Source: Sanderia malayensis (Eukaryota > Cnidaria > Scyphozoa > Semaeostomeae > Pelagiidae). From it: DNA of 64,000 nucleotides. Both the position numbers and the translations under genes were made by a program. Below, piece by piece: positions 1 to 12,660 of the stretch. The notes beneath the pieces were generated by a model. The model did not search any database. It saw only the letters and a list, made by a program, of their open reading frames with translations, and was not told the origin of the DNA. The DNA lies in contig RQOL01000660.1 in NCBI GenBank assembly GCA_013076295.1, positions 5,456,001 through 5,520,000 of the forward strand, given 5' to 3'. Numbering within the stretch: the first letter of the stretch is position 1; every line of letters begins with the position of its first letter.

Positions 1-1292
1 TTTTCAGAATCTACATGGACTATTTACGCTCAGGGTTGGCTTTTTAAGATATATCTGCAACCAATTTCGCATAGCAATTTTACATAGTCAGCCTCAGCTG
101 TTATTGATACAGCGGGGTCTGCGAACCAGGGGCTTTGATCTAAAAGTGGGCGCTATTAGAGATTCGATTATACCGTATCGGCTCAAAAGAACGCCCAGGG
201 AGCTCAATAAATTGCTTATGGCTTTAGGGGGCGCTTATTTGAGAAAGGCAGTCCTTCAATTTTTCATTGAAATAAATTCTTCAACGATAACTGACTTAGT
301 TGCGTACGTTTTTGTCTTATATATAGTTGAATTTACCTCCTACAAAAAGACCTGGAAAACTTTAAACAAAATTCATGACAACTGAAGAAATACCCCAATA
401 TTCAATAAACGATCCGTCAAAGTTGCATCCAACTAGACGTTACAGACATATTTAGTGCCTCCTAAAACTATTGCATACTACTGGAAGAACTTGATGGAGA
501 CGGGTGAAATTCGACGAAGTGTAGTTGGTTTTTTATTAGCATATTCATTAGGACAATGCATTGATTATAATACGTGTAGGAACGGCATAAAAAGTGCCCG
601 TTTGGCATTTGATGACGCCAATATTGATGCAAAGAATGACATTTCCAATTAACGTTATCAAGACAGTTAGAACGATTGCAATATTGCGGAGGTTGCAAGC
701 GAATTGGGGGTCACGCCTTTTTATCGTTGACAAGCGCTCTAATATGCTCTAATTAAACAGTTCACATTGCTTAATTTATAAACAAGGTGAATTCCTAAAC
801 TGGAGCCATTATATTTTGATGTCCATTCAAAAAATATCTGAATCCGGTTCAAAAAAGTAATTTATTGCACGCGAACTATTTGAGAGGCTGAAGTCCCCCC
901 TTCAGGCCTCGTTCTGACGGACCTGATTATTGCAGCAAAAAGTGCGGTAGTCCAAAGATTGTTTGCTGTGATAAAAATAGACTTTATTGAACCTTGTCCC
1001 GTAAATATGCATTGCTTAATGTATCGAAGAGTGGCAAGATTGCTTTGTCGTGGCTCTCCGGTAGATGATGAATATGAATTTTAAATTTGCTACCGAAATA
1101 CTAACAGAAGAATGTGATATTTCATGGAACAACCAGATTTCAAATTGATATATTTGCGGCAAAGATATTTCTAAAACAGCTAATAAACTTCTTTTAGCAA
1201 CAGTCATTAACATGCACTGTAATAAATATGATAAATACGGCAAAAAATGTATTTTATAAATTTTTGTTTTCAGCACGAAAAACCTTCAAAGC
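1..1292. other. No gene supported
   Basis: Only short frames with no recognisable protein, splice pattern or repeat signature were seen. The 5' untranslated part of the Hint-protein gene may begin in here, since a good acceptor (pyrimidine run then CAG) lies at about 1273, just before its proposed start codon. Confidence 0.4.
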
Positions 1293-4200
1293 ATGACGTC
1301 GACGAAACATTGCTGTCGTTGTGGTCATAACTCAGCACCAAAAGCCCAAAGTATTAAGGAGACTTTATTCTTCATTACCTTATATTTACTTGACAACAAT
1401 AAATATTGTTTTAGTACTAGTGTGTCGTGCACTTCCACTGAAAAAGCGTACCTAAGATTAATCGTTCAATAACTTGCCATTTGTCATTTCTTGTTAATAA
1501 AATCAGTTGTTTGATGTTGATTAATCTATTTCTAAAGGTTCGCCTCCGGATTGGCCAATGATGACACTTGGAAAAATGACTGGTGGAGAAGGCTTGACAA
1601 CTGAACAACACAGCAAAGCACAAAGGTAAACAGTTCATTGCATTGTTTTTATGCAGTATTTCAAGGGTTGTAAAGCGCGTAGGGACTGGGGGCTACGAAG
1701 ATTGAAGAAGTATATTGGGGTACGGGACCGCAGGACCTGGGTGCTTGAAATTGGAATATAAAAGGGCGAATTGAGCATTAGTCGCCTGTTATGTCATTAA
1801 ACCAAGGTGAAAAAAATACCACAAAAAACAGATGGTAAACATTTGGAATATTTTCATTTGGTCTTCATTTCAACGGTGAAAAACTGAAAAAGCATTTTCT
1901 CCGCAACATTTTCACAAGGGAGAACTAAAATTCACAACAATTGCTGCTTTTTGTAATTGAATCTAAAATTTTCATTATTGAAGCCAGGACCACGTAAAGT
2001 TAATCTGAAATGACGCATTAATATATAGGTGTGAGACCAGGGCCGCAGAGGATTCAAACCCAAATGCAATCCTATTTTACCTGACAACGATTAATTTTTA
2101 TCTTGAATAGCGTGTTTGACGAGCAATACCTTTCCCTGGAAACGATGTTGACAATAGCTGACACGTACCAAACGATTCCAAGTGTTACCATGCGAGATAT
2201 CTTGGATGATTCAATAAAGCATGCTGGCTGTGGCGTGGCTGGAGCCATTTTCCAAACAGGCTATCAAAAGGCAGTTTGGGGTGGTAGTGATTTCGGTTCA
2301 CACAGAGACAACCTTGCTGTTTCACTCGTTTCAAAAAGCATCACCAAGGTAAGCACTGAAATCAACACAATGCATTGTCAAATAATCGAATGTCTTAGAC
2401 AATATTCTGTATCCTTGATTTTGGCTTCTTTATGCGTACTTCAGTACTTATCCTCAATAGCTTGCAGCCTCGTGAAGTCAAATAGTTAAGCTTCAATCAG
2501 GTGCTTGACCAAGCATAACACCCCTACCTCTGCGTCGCCCCTACCTTGAGGATGTAAACTCTTAATTATTTGAATCATTGTCAATTATTTGCTCACTTGT
2601 GAAGTGGGGAAACGCTGGGGTCTATTGATAGGAATGCAAAGACTTTCCAATTATGCCGATAGGTCTACAGCTTCAACTTTTCGAATACAACAAAAGGACC
2701 CCAGTCGGACGAGTATTGGCAAAGTTTGATTGACGGAGAAGAAGGCGCAACGATGGGAAGGGGTTTGCTGGCAGAGGATGTATTTCAGCGTGGACTCCAG
2801 CCCTATTACGATGACAAGAACACTTGGCTACCAAAGTTGGAGCAGATTCTCTTGGATGAAGTTTACATTATTGGAACGATTGTGAAGCAACTTGCCACTC
2901 ATGTATTGATGCCTGTCCAAATGAAATACTTCATGTTGAGCGTCATGGGATCCACCAAAATGAAAGAGATCTCAGACAAATGGGAAAAGTACAGCAGCCC
3001 TGAACTTATGCGACCTGTTACCAATTTCGTGACAACAGACAACCATTTGCTGTTTGTAAAAGCTTGGCTTGAAAGTGATCCATACTTCAACAGTGTTTCA
3101 GCCGCGTGTAACAAGACGACAGAGTATGATAGAACAGTGCTGCATATTATCGCAGGGCGGTTTATCGATTGCCACCACACCATTACATGCTATGGAGAAA
3201 AAGCAGCAGACTGGATCGACACTGGTGATGGACCAAAGAATCTTGGCCTGCGTACCGGCTCAAGTGTTTCAGGAAATCGGAATGAGTACTGTCCCTGTTT
3301 CCATGGTGGTGGTGGATGCTTCATAGCAGGCACAATGGTTCTTCAGGAGAACAACAGATGCATCTCCATAGAGCATTTGGAAGAAAACGACAAGATTGTT
3401 GGATGGCACGGAAACACTGGCATGGTTTCCTCCGAAAAACCCGGATTAACAGCTCAGCACGAGATAACGGCATTCGGGTTCAATGACGATGTTCCATTCT
3501 TCTTGGCCTGTCATCCGTTTTGGACACATGATGGTTGGAGAGCAATTGATCCACGTGTAGCAAGAGAGGAAAATGATTGGCTTGATATCGGCCAATTGGA
3601 GCAGGGAGACTATGTGCGAAAGATCAAGAGCATCAACAATGGCAACATAGAATATGAATGGGTGAAAGTAAACATGATCAGAACAAAGAAGTATCCTGCT
3701 GGAACAAGATTTTATGGAATTCACACAAGAGAGGGTCCTCGTTCATACCATGCCAATGGATATCTTGTCTGCCAGAATTACCCAGAGATCACGATAGAAC
3801 GAGTTGCTAATGGGCTAGGAAACATCTCACGCCAAGAGCAAATGAAAGTGAAAGAACGTCTCAAGAAACTTGGCCCGTCTCTGGAGAAGATAATGGGACC
3901 GGCTCCTGCTAAAGCAATTCTTTCACTCTGTGAAAAGCGTGCAACAATGGGTCCCAAAAAGACAAAGAGATTTCAGGCTCAAGATTATACACTTCCACAG
4001 ATGCAGATGACATATGAATCCAGTAAGCAATGTCTTGGTGCCTACCCCATGCCGCAAAAGATGAATCTTATTAAAGGTCACTTCTTCCTTGACGATCAGT
4101 ATGTTCGCATAACAAGCTTGGCGGACAAGAATAGTTTGCTGTGGACGAGACCCGTATCCAATGGGCTATGGGAGCACGGTGTTATCAAGTTTTCTCCCAC

Positions 4201-6814
4201 AAGACTTTCAGCAAAAGGACGCATCTCAATTACCCAAAACAGAGATGACACAAACCCACTGCAAACAGCTGACTTTGTTGCTGCTGTGTTCAGCAACATC
4301 TTCAAGCATTACAGAGGCAAAGAAATAATTGAAACAGGTGGGGAGAGAGCGAAAGAGGACCCAGAGTGGAGCTACCTTGGCGAGTTAGAAATGGGAACAA
4401 GTACTGAGGGAGGCACAACAACCACAATTGCCAAAATTAGCCTGTTGCCAATGTTGACTCAATTGAATGACTTGGACCACAGCGTGCAATTCAGTGAAGA
4501 TGAGAGTGGTAATCTTGTAGTTGATGTTAATGTTAAAACCAAGTTCATGTCAGTTGTTGGATACATCAAATTATATGGCACATTCAGCTGGAATTATCAC
4601 ACATTTTCTGGCTATTGCATCACTTATGATAAATATGATCCAGAATTCATTGGCAAGAAATACGAGTGGAAGGGAGAATTTGATCACATTGGTAATGGTG
4701 AGCAGCTTCTCGACATTGCAAGAAAAGAAAGTTTGAACAGCTGTATCCATGACAAAGAACAACAAGAAACAAAGATACTTCCTGCAGTAATGGCAAACAA
4801 AATAAAAATGACAAAGGATGCCGAATTAAGTGTGGAAGAGCTGTTCTTACTGACACCACCAGATCCACAACTGATGCACGACCTGACGTTTTCATTGGTG
4901 CAAACATGCATGAAGTATGACATGGATGAAGATAACTTGCATAATATTCTGGGTACGGTCAAACCCTCTCTTAACGCAAATGAACAAGAGGTTGCAGATG
5001 CATACCCTGACTTCTTTGGCAACCGTTTTGCCAATGCCTATCTCATGAATGTTTTGTCACAAGATTCCACATTCGAAGACAACTTCACAGAGGAGATGAA
5101 AAACAAGCTGTTGTATTTTTGGGCAGGAAACGACGAAGGCTGCTTATCTCGGGACCCTGAATACAACATGGCTAACAATAAGCTTGCTAGGGAAGCATAC
5201 CTGGAACAGCTGCCCCGGATTAAAGATTACGTTGAGTCAGAAAAGGGGGGAGCAGGATGGGCAGAAGACCTTTATGCTCATATCACAACAGATGAAATGC
5301 TCAACGACTTTGCCTTGCTTACACAAATTGATCAAGACATGACCAAGGTTCAAAAGCAATCCATGGTGCTTTACTGCCTTACAGACCAGCCTCGCCCTGA
5401 TAATCCGGACCAGAATTATGCTGCGGACTTCTACTGTACTGTACTAACAAAACGCCTTGGATTGAGTTCCGACTATTTTGATGGCAATGAAAGTGTGGAA
5501 GAAATGATGACGGAAATCATTGGGGATTTGCTGGGGCAACTGATCACTGAAATTCTTGCTGGTGGAGATGAGGGAACAAAAGAGTTGATAGCTGAATACA
5601 AATCACAGTTACAGGACTATGCAGATGCCTATGGGATTTCAATGGAAGATTTTGTATCTGCTGGTTTAGCACAATTGGTCACTGATGCAACACATGTAAT
5701 ATCATTTTATATTCAAGAATTTGGTACACAATGGGAAAGATTTTTTGGCGCTGCTAAGAAGTGGATGGATAACCATCCTACTCTAGGGAAGGCATGGAAT
5801 GCTTTAAGCTCTTGCTTGTCACTTGCCTTCTATGGTCTTGGCATTGTTTCAACTGTAATGGCATTCATGGGATGGGATAATCTTCCAACTGAAGCCAAGG
5901 TTGTTGTGATCGCAGACACAGTTACAATGGCACTCAAAGCATTTTCAACAGTTGGACCTAAAATGCTCGGGTATTTCAATAAGGCCTGTAAGTTGGGTCA
6001 GCAAACGTTTGATTGGCTGAGAAACTTTATGACAGTCACATCTGACGAAGCGATTTTGACTGGCTACAGAACACTGATCACAGAAGGAGGGTCTGCCATT
6101 GAAGGTACGCTTATATCATTCCTTCACAAAACAAACATCTATGCTCAAACTATATACACTCATCGTGCAAGTCTGCGGCTCAGTGTGTTGATAAAACTTG
6201 AATATTCCCTAGGTGTTGAGCTGTCAATCAATGAAGCAGTTGCTAAGGCAGTGCAAGCGACAGAAGGGGAGGTGGAAGTCATGACATCAAAATGGGGCAA
6301 ACTGTTCAAATATGCTGGCAAACTAGCTGAAGTATGTGGCGTAATAGCAAGTGCAGCAGGGTGTGTTCTTCTCGGGTTCCAAATATACAACGACTTCAAA
6401 ACTGGAGCATCAGTCCCTATAAAAGTCCTTGATATTATCCAGGTAATTAGTTGAAAATCAACATTAAATTGCTTATCTTTGAAACGTCCATGTTTATCCG
6501 AGAATGTTGATTTGATATTTTTTACTTTCCTGCAGGGTGCATCATTTGCTATTGTCACACTGACCAGCGCAATTGGTCTCTTCGTTGAAATTGAATGCTT
6601 GCCAGTTATTGGACAAGTTGCTTCTATTGTCGGAATAGTTGCAATGGTGCTTGTGTGGATTTTCGGGAGAGACCCTCCAGATCCAAAGCCGCCTGCACAG
6701 GTTTACATCGAAGGTAAAGGTGGAAACTATGTAAAGTCACTCACGGCGCCAACAGAGGAATGGTTGAAGAAGTACCATGAACAACATCCAGATGATCCTG
6801 AGGAAACTAATTAA
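1293..6814 (+). CDS. Large Hint-domain (hedgehog/intein fold) protein, five exons
   Basis: Proposed coding exons are 1293-1350, 1538-1625, 2111-2348, 2705-6442 and 6536-6814. Every junction is GT-AG and in phase (1, 2, 0, 0), giving 1466 aa. The last three exons are firm; the first two rest on splice sites and phase. A Hint module starts at Cys333 (GGGCFIAGTMV) and ends near residue 485 (HANGYLVCQNYPEI), with a CHPFW motif between. Hint domains cleave or rearrange the chain at their N-terminal Cys. Here the usual C-terminal His-Asn is not seen, so N-side self-cleavage is possible but C-side splicing looks unlikely. About 800 residues follow without a recognised domain, then hydrophobic stretches near AFYGLGIVSTVMAF, CGVIASAAGCVLLGF and GQVASIVGIVAMVLVWIFG, and a charged tail. 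No hedgehog signalling domain and no clear signal peptide were seen. Its role is unknown. Confidence 0.75.
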
Positions 6815-7678
6815 CTTGCAAAAAACAGTTGTTCTTAAAAGTCCTTGAAACTTTCTATCATGTGATTGCTTTGTTTTCAAATTGCTTCTGATTTTTATTA
6901 CCTGAGATGCAGGCCCGTTTGCAAGAAACAAGTCGGTCCCATTAAGCAAAGATAATGCAAAGCCTTTTGGAGAGTTTCGTGCAAAGAGTGAAAAATCTTT
7001 AATACCTTTTACCTTTGATTTAACATAACTGTAATAACTGTAAATAATGATTTTGAAGTATACAATCTTACAAAATGATATGAATAATTTACTTGCATTG
7101 CATTTTGGTTAATGTTTTTTTAGTTCAGTTCTTCGCATTGACAAACTTGTCCTAAGTTAACACACCAGAATTTGCATCCTGTAACGTAATGGTGGCGTTG
7201 TTCTCGGTGAAAATGAAAATACCTGTGTCTCACACGTAACACATATTACAGTTATGAAGCTTTGTTTCACGTTCTCTGTTTTATACGAACGCCAAGTACC
7301 CAAATACAAAGAGACTCATATGTACACGTTATGCGTTGTCTGGTGACAAAATGTTCGCGCGCTTTTGATAATACATGCGTCTAGAAGGCAAATAAATCAG
7401 AGTTTGTATGAAGCATGCGCAGAGAAAAAATGAACAGCGGGGCAACGTGTAAACGAGGCTGCAGGATCCTTCATTGATGATTGGGTATTTCATGAGATAT
7501 TGCTAATAAAAACAGATACATACAGCTAGTGAAATATCAGTTGACTTTCAGGCTTCAAGTTATAAAGGATGGACCTAATAAAACTAATAAAATTGTATAT
7601 AAAACTATGTTTCAAATACACCCAGGGATGCTGAGAGAGGGGTAGGTAAGAGTTAGACTCATGGGTGCGTCTCTAATA
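6815..7678. other. 3' flank of the Hint gene, no gene seen
   Basis: AT-rich sequence without a supported gene, presumably the 3' untranslated region and spacer. Confidence 0.4.
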
Positions 7679-8052
7679 ATATGGGTGCTTCAAGGCACCT
7701 CCTCCTTGATGTTTAGCAATTAGGTCAATACAAACAATAATTGAATGAAGCAATGGGTCTCCAGACATTCTGCAGTCACAAGCAGAAGCTAAAACAGTAT
7801 TTGTTTCTGGATTAACAATCACAGATCCCATTGATTTCATGCCAATGCTTACACCTTTCTTTGCTGCACTGCCAGCAGAACTTGTATTATTATTAATCAC
7901 GATTAGGTCACTTACAGAAAAGTATCCAGCATTTATAGGTTTTGTAATATATTTATCTTCATGAAATGAAGTAAGCACAGTGCTTTAAAAATTGATTCCT
8001 GGTTTGGGGTACATCTTTTGGGATTTCAGTAGTTCTGACATTCCAAAATTTT
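7679..8052 (-). pseudogene. Partial broken copy of ADAT3
   Basis: On the minus strand this matches the middle of the ADAT3 gene at 21165-22460, from the segment NVRTTEIPKD through TSFHEDKYIT, IGMKS.GSVIVNPETNT and SGDPLLHSI to GGGALKH. It keeps the H-S-I zinc-site segment but lacks the whole PCVMC half of the deaminase and the N-terminal third. Near 7975-7985 the frame is broken, where the parent reads FEASKALWP. It is a fragment of a duplicated gene. Its upstream edge stops a few bases before the MITE at 8059. Confidence 0.85.
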
Positions 8053-8058
8053 AAACTA

Positions 8059-8330
8059 CCGTAAATCCTCGAATAAGCCCCAACCCCCAAATAAGCCCTC
8101 CCCTCGAATAAGCCCCCATCCTGATATAATCATTTCCAAGGATATTGAGCCCAAGTTTCCAGACATCGAAGTTGTTTAATTAATGTATTGCAAATAACAG
8201 CAAGTTCAAACCAATTGCTTTATTAATTGGCTGCATCATATAGCTTCTATTTTGCTTAATATTGAACAATTATCCAGCCAAAATTTCGTTTTTGCAAATA
8301 ACCCCCCGGGGCTTATTCGAGGATTTACGG
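8059..8330. mobile_element. TA-flanked MITE, family A, copy 1
   Basis: The left end CCGTAAATCCTCGAATAAGC is matched by the inverted right end, both flanked by TA. The 272-bp element has no coding capacity. A second, nearly full-length copy in the same orientation lies at 56950-57220. TA duplications fit a Tc1/mariner-like or other TA-targeting transposase supplied from elsewhere. Confidence 0.85.
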
Positions 8331-9339
8331 TATCTACTGTCTTGTCTGACAATTTGCATGCAATGAATGTTGTTATTAGACACAACAAGTTCTAATATTG
8401 TGTGAAGAAAGAACTGTGGCACAGAATATACCGGCCTTGGGAAAGAGGTTTTGAATTTCTATCAAAGGCCTGCAATACTTTCGTGTTAAAGTGATACTCA
8501 ATATTCGAGATAAAAAGATCAACGTATCAGTCAGGTAACAACGTAATATGACACCACATGTGAGAAATGGCCTGCCTACTCCAATACAATTCCAAAACAG
8601 TATTTTGTAGGACTTGCTTAGTTCTAAAAAATAACGGTTAAGAGATGAAGAATAATTATGTTAACTTACCAGCAGCAATTCTTGAATCTATCTTGCACCC
8701 GTTCAACAGTTTTACTTGTGCGATAAACCCCTGAAAGCACGAATTAAACTTTGAGATCAGAAGAATTTGTTGTTGATATCAATTTAAAATTGGTGGGTCG
8801 GGGTCGGAGTCGGACTGTGCCAGAAATAGTCCCTCCCACTCCCAGTCCCTACTGCTACATTGAACTTCATTGTATTCTATCAATGTTTTCACCGCCCACG
8901 TTGAAGCAAAATTTGATCAGCACAAGAGGTGCCAAAATTGTTAGTAGTTACATTTAATATCTAGAAGGGCGTGGCCAACGAAAAGTTTATGAACCACGCC
9001 CAAAAGCCTGCAATAGAGCGTCGGTCAGATTTTATGCTGGATCCGCCCCTGTGCAGTGTCCCATAAATTCCAAATAAATGACTAACTTTCCATTTCCAGT
9101 GAATGAATGATTTTATTTTTTCAGGCTGTATATTTAATTTTAACATGTTCTTTACATTTTATATTTACATTAGCGCTTCTACGATTTTATTTCTCGTGGC
9201 CTTTTTTTATTTTCTACCACATGATGCATTGCGGTCGTTAAAAACTATTGACCTGTAAAACTTAGAAACGTAATTCGTCATATTTTGGACAATAAGTCAA
9301 AAATGGGGTTCATCTTCAATCATACCCTCCTTACAAGTT

Positions 9340-9403
9340 AGGTAGGGGGCCTTTATTTGACGGGGCGTTTAAAAGAAGGGGGCGTTTAATCGAAGCATTA
9401 CGG
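9340..9403. mobile_element. Orphan right end of a family-B MITE
   Basis: GGGGGCGTTTAATCGAAGCA followed by TTACGG and TA resembles the right end of the MITE at 47684-48020. No matching left end was found upstream, so it is probably truncated. Confidence 0.6.
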
Positions 9404-10492
9404 TATTCAGAGTTACAAACTTGTAGCGGTCACTTTGTTTTGCTGCTTGAATTATTCCCGCCTTTTTATTCAGTGATGAAACTGTGGAAAATGCAGAATT
9501 CAGAACAACAACAGAAATTTGCCCTGTTGACCACGGGCAACAAAGCCTTGCAATTTGATTGGTTCCACCAACTTCTTGGCAGACCAGACAACATTCTCGA
9601 CTGTAAGGAAATAAGTCCCTCGTTCGAAGTTGTCCAATGAAAGTATAACATTGACCAAAATAGAATAAGGGAAGATAAAATAAAATAAAATAATGAACGT
9701 ACCTCTTATTTTATCTGGCAGTGACGCAATGCAGTCTACTTTGCCTCCAGCCTCGTCTTGGTTGTGGTTTGCAAAAGATACCAGTGGTCAAGTCAGAGGG
9801 CCAAATGGTCAAAACGACCTTTCTTCTACACGTAACTTAACCCTAGGCCTGACGCCAATGCATAGCCATTAGGGACAGACTCACTTCTTATACGCTCCTA
9901 CGCAGTACCAATAGACTGTTTCCGAAACACAACCTATGTCAGTAAGACGCCTGTTGGAGGTCTTGCATTCCGCTTTGAGACACTGGCCTAGCAAATCGTG
10001 GATCTGTGTATCTTTTCGGGCAAATGCATAGAGCGTTCACAGCATCACAAACAATTTCGTTGCTGCCCCTAAAGACTTCTGGAAATTGGAACAGACAAAG
10101 AAGAGCATAAATTTTTTCTCTCCTGAACCTGTCGTCAAATCAAATTTTTCGTATTACTAATAATATGACTGATGCAGTGCAAATTTCGTTGATTAAATTT
10201 ATGATTATGAAGCAATAACAGATCATGAACATCAGAAATATTATTGTCGTATAAATTTAACATCACATCACTATTTTGAGAATTTCCTTTCATTTCGAGA
10301 AACCTTTTGAATGTTGGCGCGAAAGATAGGTCGTCCTAACAAAGGTTGCATTTTCGGAAACCAAATTTGATGAGAACGACGACTGTCCTCGCACCAGGCC
10401 TCCAACGGGCGTCGTTTTGAGATAGGTCGTGTTTCGGAAACTCTCTAATAGCTACGCCACAGCGCAGGCTCACCACCCTTCTCCGCGTAAGG

Positions 10493-10519
10493 TAACCCTA
10501 ACCCTAACCCTAATCCTAA
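10493..10519. repeat. Short interstitial telomere-like repeat
   Basis: Three tandem CCCTAA units are followed by the variant TCCTAA. This is the metazoan telomere repeat (TTAGGG) on the other strand. It is too short to be a telomere. Confidence 0.8.
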
Positions 10520-10887
10520 GGCCAATACCCCAGCAATCCTTTCTCAATTATCGTTACTCCTTTATCAATTATTGGTCGTTTTATGCAATTCTCAGTAAGG
10601 TCCTTCTGACCACTAGTCTCTTTTGCCGACGCCTCATCTTGGAAGGACAAAACTCAAGAGGTGGATAGGACTTGCGCATGAGCTAAAAAATACCCCGCAG
10701 CCATGAAGTCTCTGATGCAAGAAAAGATTAATGTCGACAAATGAGTCAATTTCCATAATAAATATTAATGTAAACAATCAGAACAATCAATAACAACGTA
10801 CAAAAAACTTGTACTTAGTAAAACTTTAGAAATAAAAATTATATTACTATAACGTTTATGTTCTTTGTAAAAATACAAATACAAGGT

Positions 10888-12200
10888 TCATCTCCTTCTT
10901 CGGAAGATTTTCAAAATCTTCTTCCCTTTCTTCTTTGCTTTGAAATTTTCTGCATTTTTCGCAATAATCTCCGCTTTCTTGCTAACTTCTTCTATTCTTG
11001 CAAGAATTCTTTCATTTCCATCTTTAATACTCTTCCGCATTTGTTGGATTTCTTTTTCCCTTTTCTTAATTTCATCGAAGACTCTATAATGGCCTTCCAG
11101 TATCTTATTTAACTCAGAATTTGTCTTGAAGAGAAGACATTTTTCTTCAATTGCCTCTTTCAGTTTTCCTTGCTCTTCTTCTATGGAAACCTGCAATGAT
11201 GCAATCAGCTTGCTCTTTTCCTGTACTTCATTCTCCGCCATTTCAAGTCGACTAGCATTTTCTTGATTAATGCTCTCTTCGACAAGAATCTTTCGCTTTA
11301 AAGCTTCATTTTCTTCGCTTAGCCTCGCAAGATCGTTATCCTTAGATTCAATCAGCTTGCTCTTTTCCTGTATTTCATTCTCCGCCATTTCGAGTCGACA
11401 AGCACTTTCTTGATTAATGCTCTCTTCGGCAAGAATCTTTCGCTTTAAAGCTTCATTTTCTTCGCTTAGCCTCGCAAGATCGTTATCCTTAGATGCAATC
11501 AACTTGCTCTTTTCCTGTACTTCATTCTCCGCCATTTCAAGTCGACTAGCATTTTCTTGATTAATGCTCTCTTCGACAAGAATCTTTCGCTTTAAGCTTC
11601 ATTTTCTTCGCTTAGCCTCGCAAGATCGTTATCCTTTGCTTCAACTTTGCTTGCAAGCTCAACCTTGTCACTTCTCAGCTTTTTGATCTTGTGGGTTTCC
11701 CTTCCAAACAATTCCTCAATGATTTCTTTTTGCTGTTCGGCTAAAGAAATCAACTCTTTCTTATCACTCTTCAAACTTGAGATCTGCAAACAAATAAAAC
11801 CTATTAAATATACAAATATCTTCAAAGCATCAGCAAGATTAGTATAGACCATGTGTTTGAAACAAGAAAGCTTTATTTTGATTGCTGAATATTCACCGTT
11901 TCATCGAGGCTCTCCCTTTTTGCTATCTCTTCCTTTTGTTCTTTCACTTTTCTAAAATAAATAAGAAACAAAGCAACGTAGGAAATCAACTAAACAAAAC
12001 ATCAACTCAAAATAACACAATTAGTTGTTTTATTGTTGCTGATTATTGCAAACTTACTTGAGAAGAAGAGAATTCATTTTCACGGAAGATTCGAGTTTCT
12101 TTTGAGTCTGTGTTAACTGACTCTTCAACTCGACTTCTTCCCCAACAGTTCGCAAAATCTGATCATCCAAGCATTGATTTTCAACACTAGATGACGACAT
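10888..12200 (-). CDS. Coiled-coil protein with 49-aa repeats, frame broken by one base
   Basis: Exons on the minus strand are 12200-12058 (start MSSSSVENQC), 11951-11897 and 11783-10888, all GT-AG and phase-consistent. The last exon loses one A at about 11596, where the other repeat copies read TTTAAAGC and this one reads TTTAAGC. If that base is present the protein is about 364 aa. It is almost wholly heptad-type coiled coil, rich in E, K, N and S, with repeats of the type DNDLARLSEENEALKRKIL. It ends in a strongly basic tail, KKKGKKILKIFRRRR, which could bind membrane or nucleic acid. No family was recognised. The break may be a real null allele, an assembly error or programmed slippage. 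Confidence 0.65.
11200..11640 (-). repeat. Tandem repeat, 147-bp unit, about three copies
   Basis: The segment containing CGCAAGATCGTTATCC recurs at about 11326, 11473 and 11619. The spacing is 147 and then 146 bp, the shorter one reflecting the single-base deletion. A unit codes for 49 residues, exactly seven heptads, so copy-number change keeps the coiled-coil register. Confidence 0.9.
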
Positions 12201-12591
12201 CTTGATGTAATATTATCAAAAATGCATCAATCACTTTTCGAACAAATATCTCTATTGACGATTCACTGAAAGTACTCCCAGTGTAGACAATAAAATTTGT
12301 GAATTACCAACTCGGGAACAGCTTACTTATAATACTTTGACTAGATTTTGATTGTGACGTCGATTTAATGAATTAATTTCGGTTACGTCACAATCAGAGA
12401 ACGATGTTTCAATGATCGATAGATAGACTAGATGCAGATGCAGGTAAACCCTCTTAATTACGTCATCTAAAACTAGCAATTTCTGAAGTAAATAAAGACA
12501 AACAAGTATATTATTTCCTTTTCCCTACGTCCTTTCTTGCTACTTTCTGCGATGGTGGCACCTTATGACAATTACAAAACATCAAAATCAA
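12201..12591. other. Spacer between the coiled-coil gene and the BEL element
   Basis: It presumably holds the promoter of the minus-strand coiled-coil gene. A GTGACGTCGATTTAATGA stretch at about 12354 has a nearby inverted partner (TTACGTCACAATC). No gene was seen. Confidence 0.35.
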
Positions 12592-12660
12592 TGTAGTAAA
12601 TTCTAACATTACGTGATCTCCTAAAAAGACACTATTTCGTCAAGTACAATATTAGATATA

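Larger units (their letters stand above)
8333..10887. other. Intergenic, no gene supported
   Basis: It contains a MITE end at 9340-9403, a short AAAAT run near 9672 and a telomere-like run at 10493. Short open frames here show no recognisable protein. Confidence 0.4.

Noticed and set aside
3317..3780. Hedgehog ligand
   Set aside because: Only the Hint half is present. No hedgehog signalling domain or signal peptide was seen before it.
2726..6454. Treating the long frame 2726-6454 as a complete gene
   Set aside because: Its first codon is TTG and its end runs into an intron. An acceptor at 2704 and a donor at 6443 join it to exons on both sides in phase.
10493..10519. Chromosome end
   Set aside because: Only three telomere units, in the middle of unique sequence.
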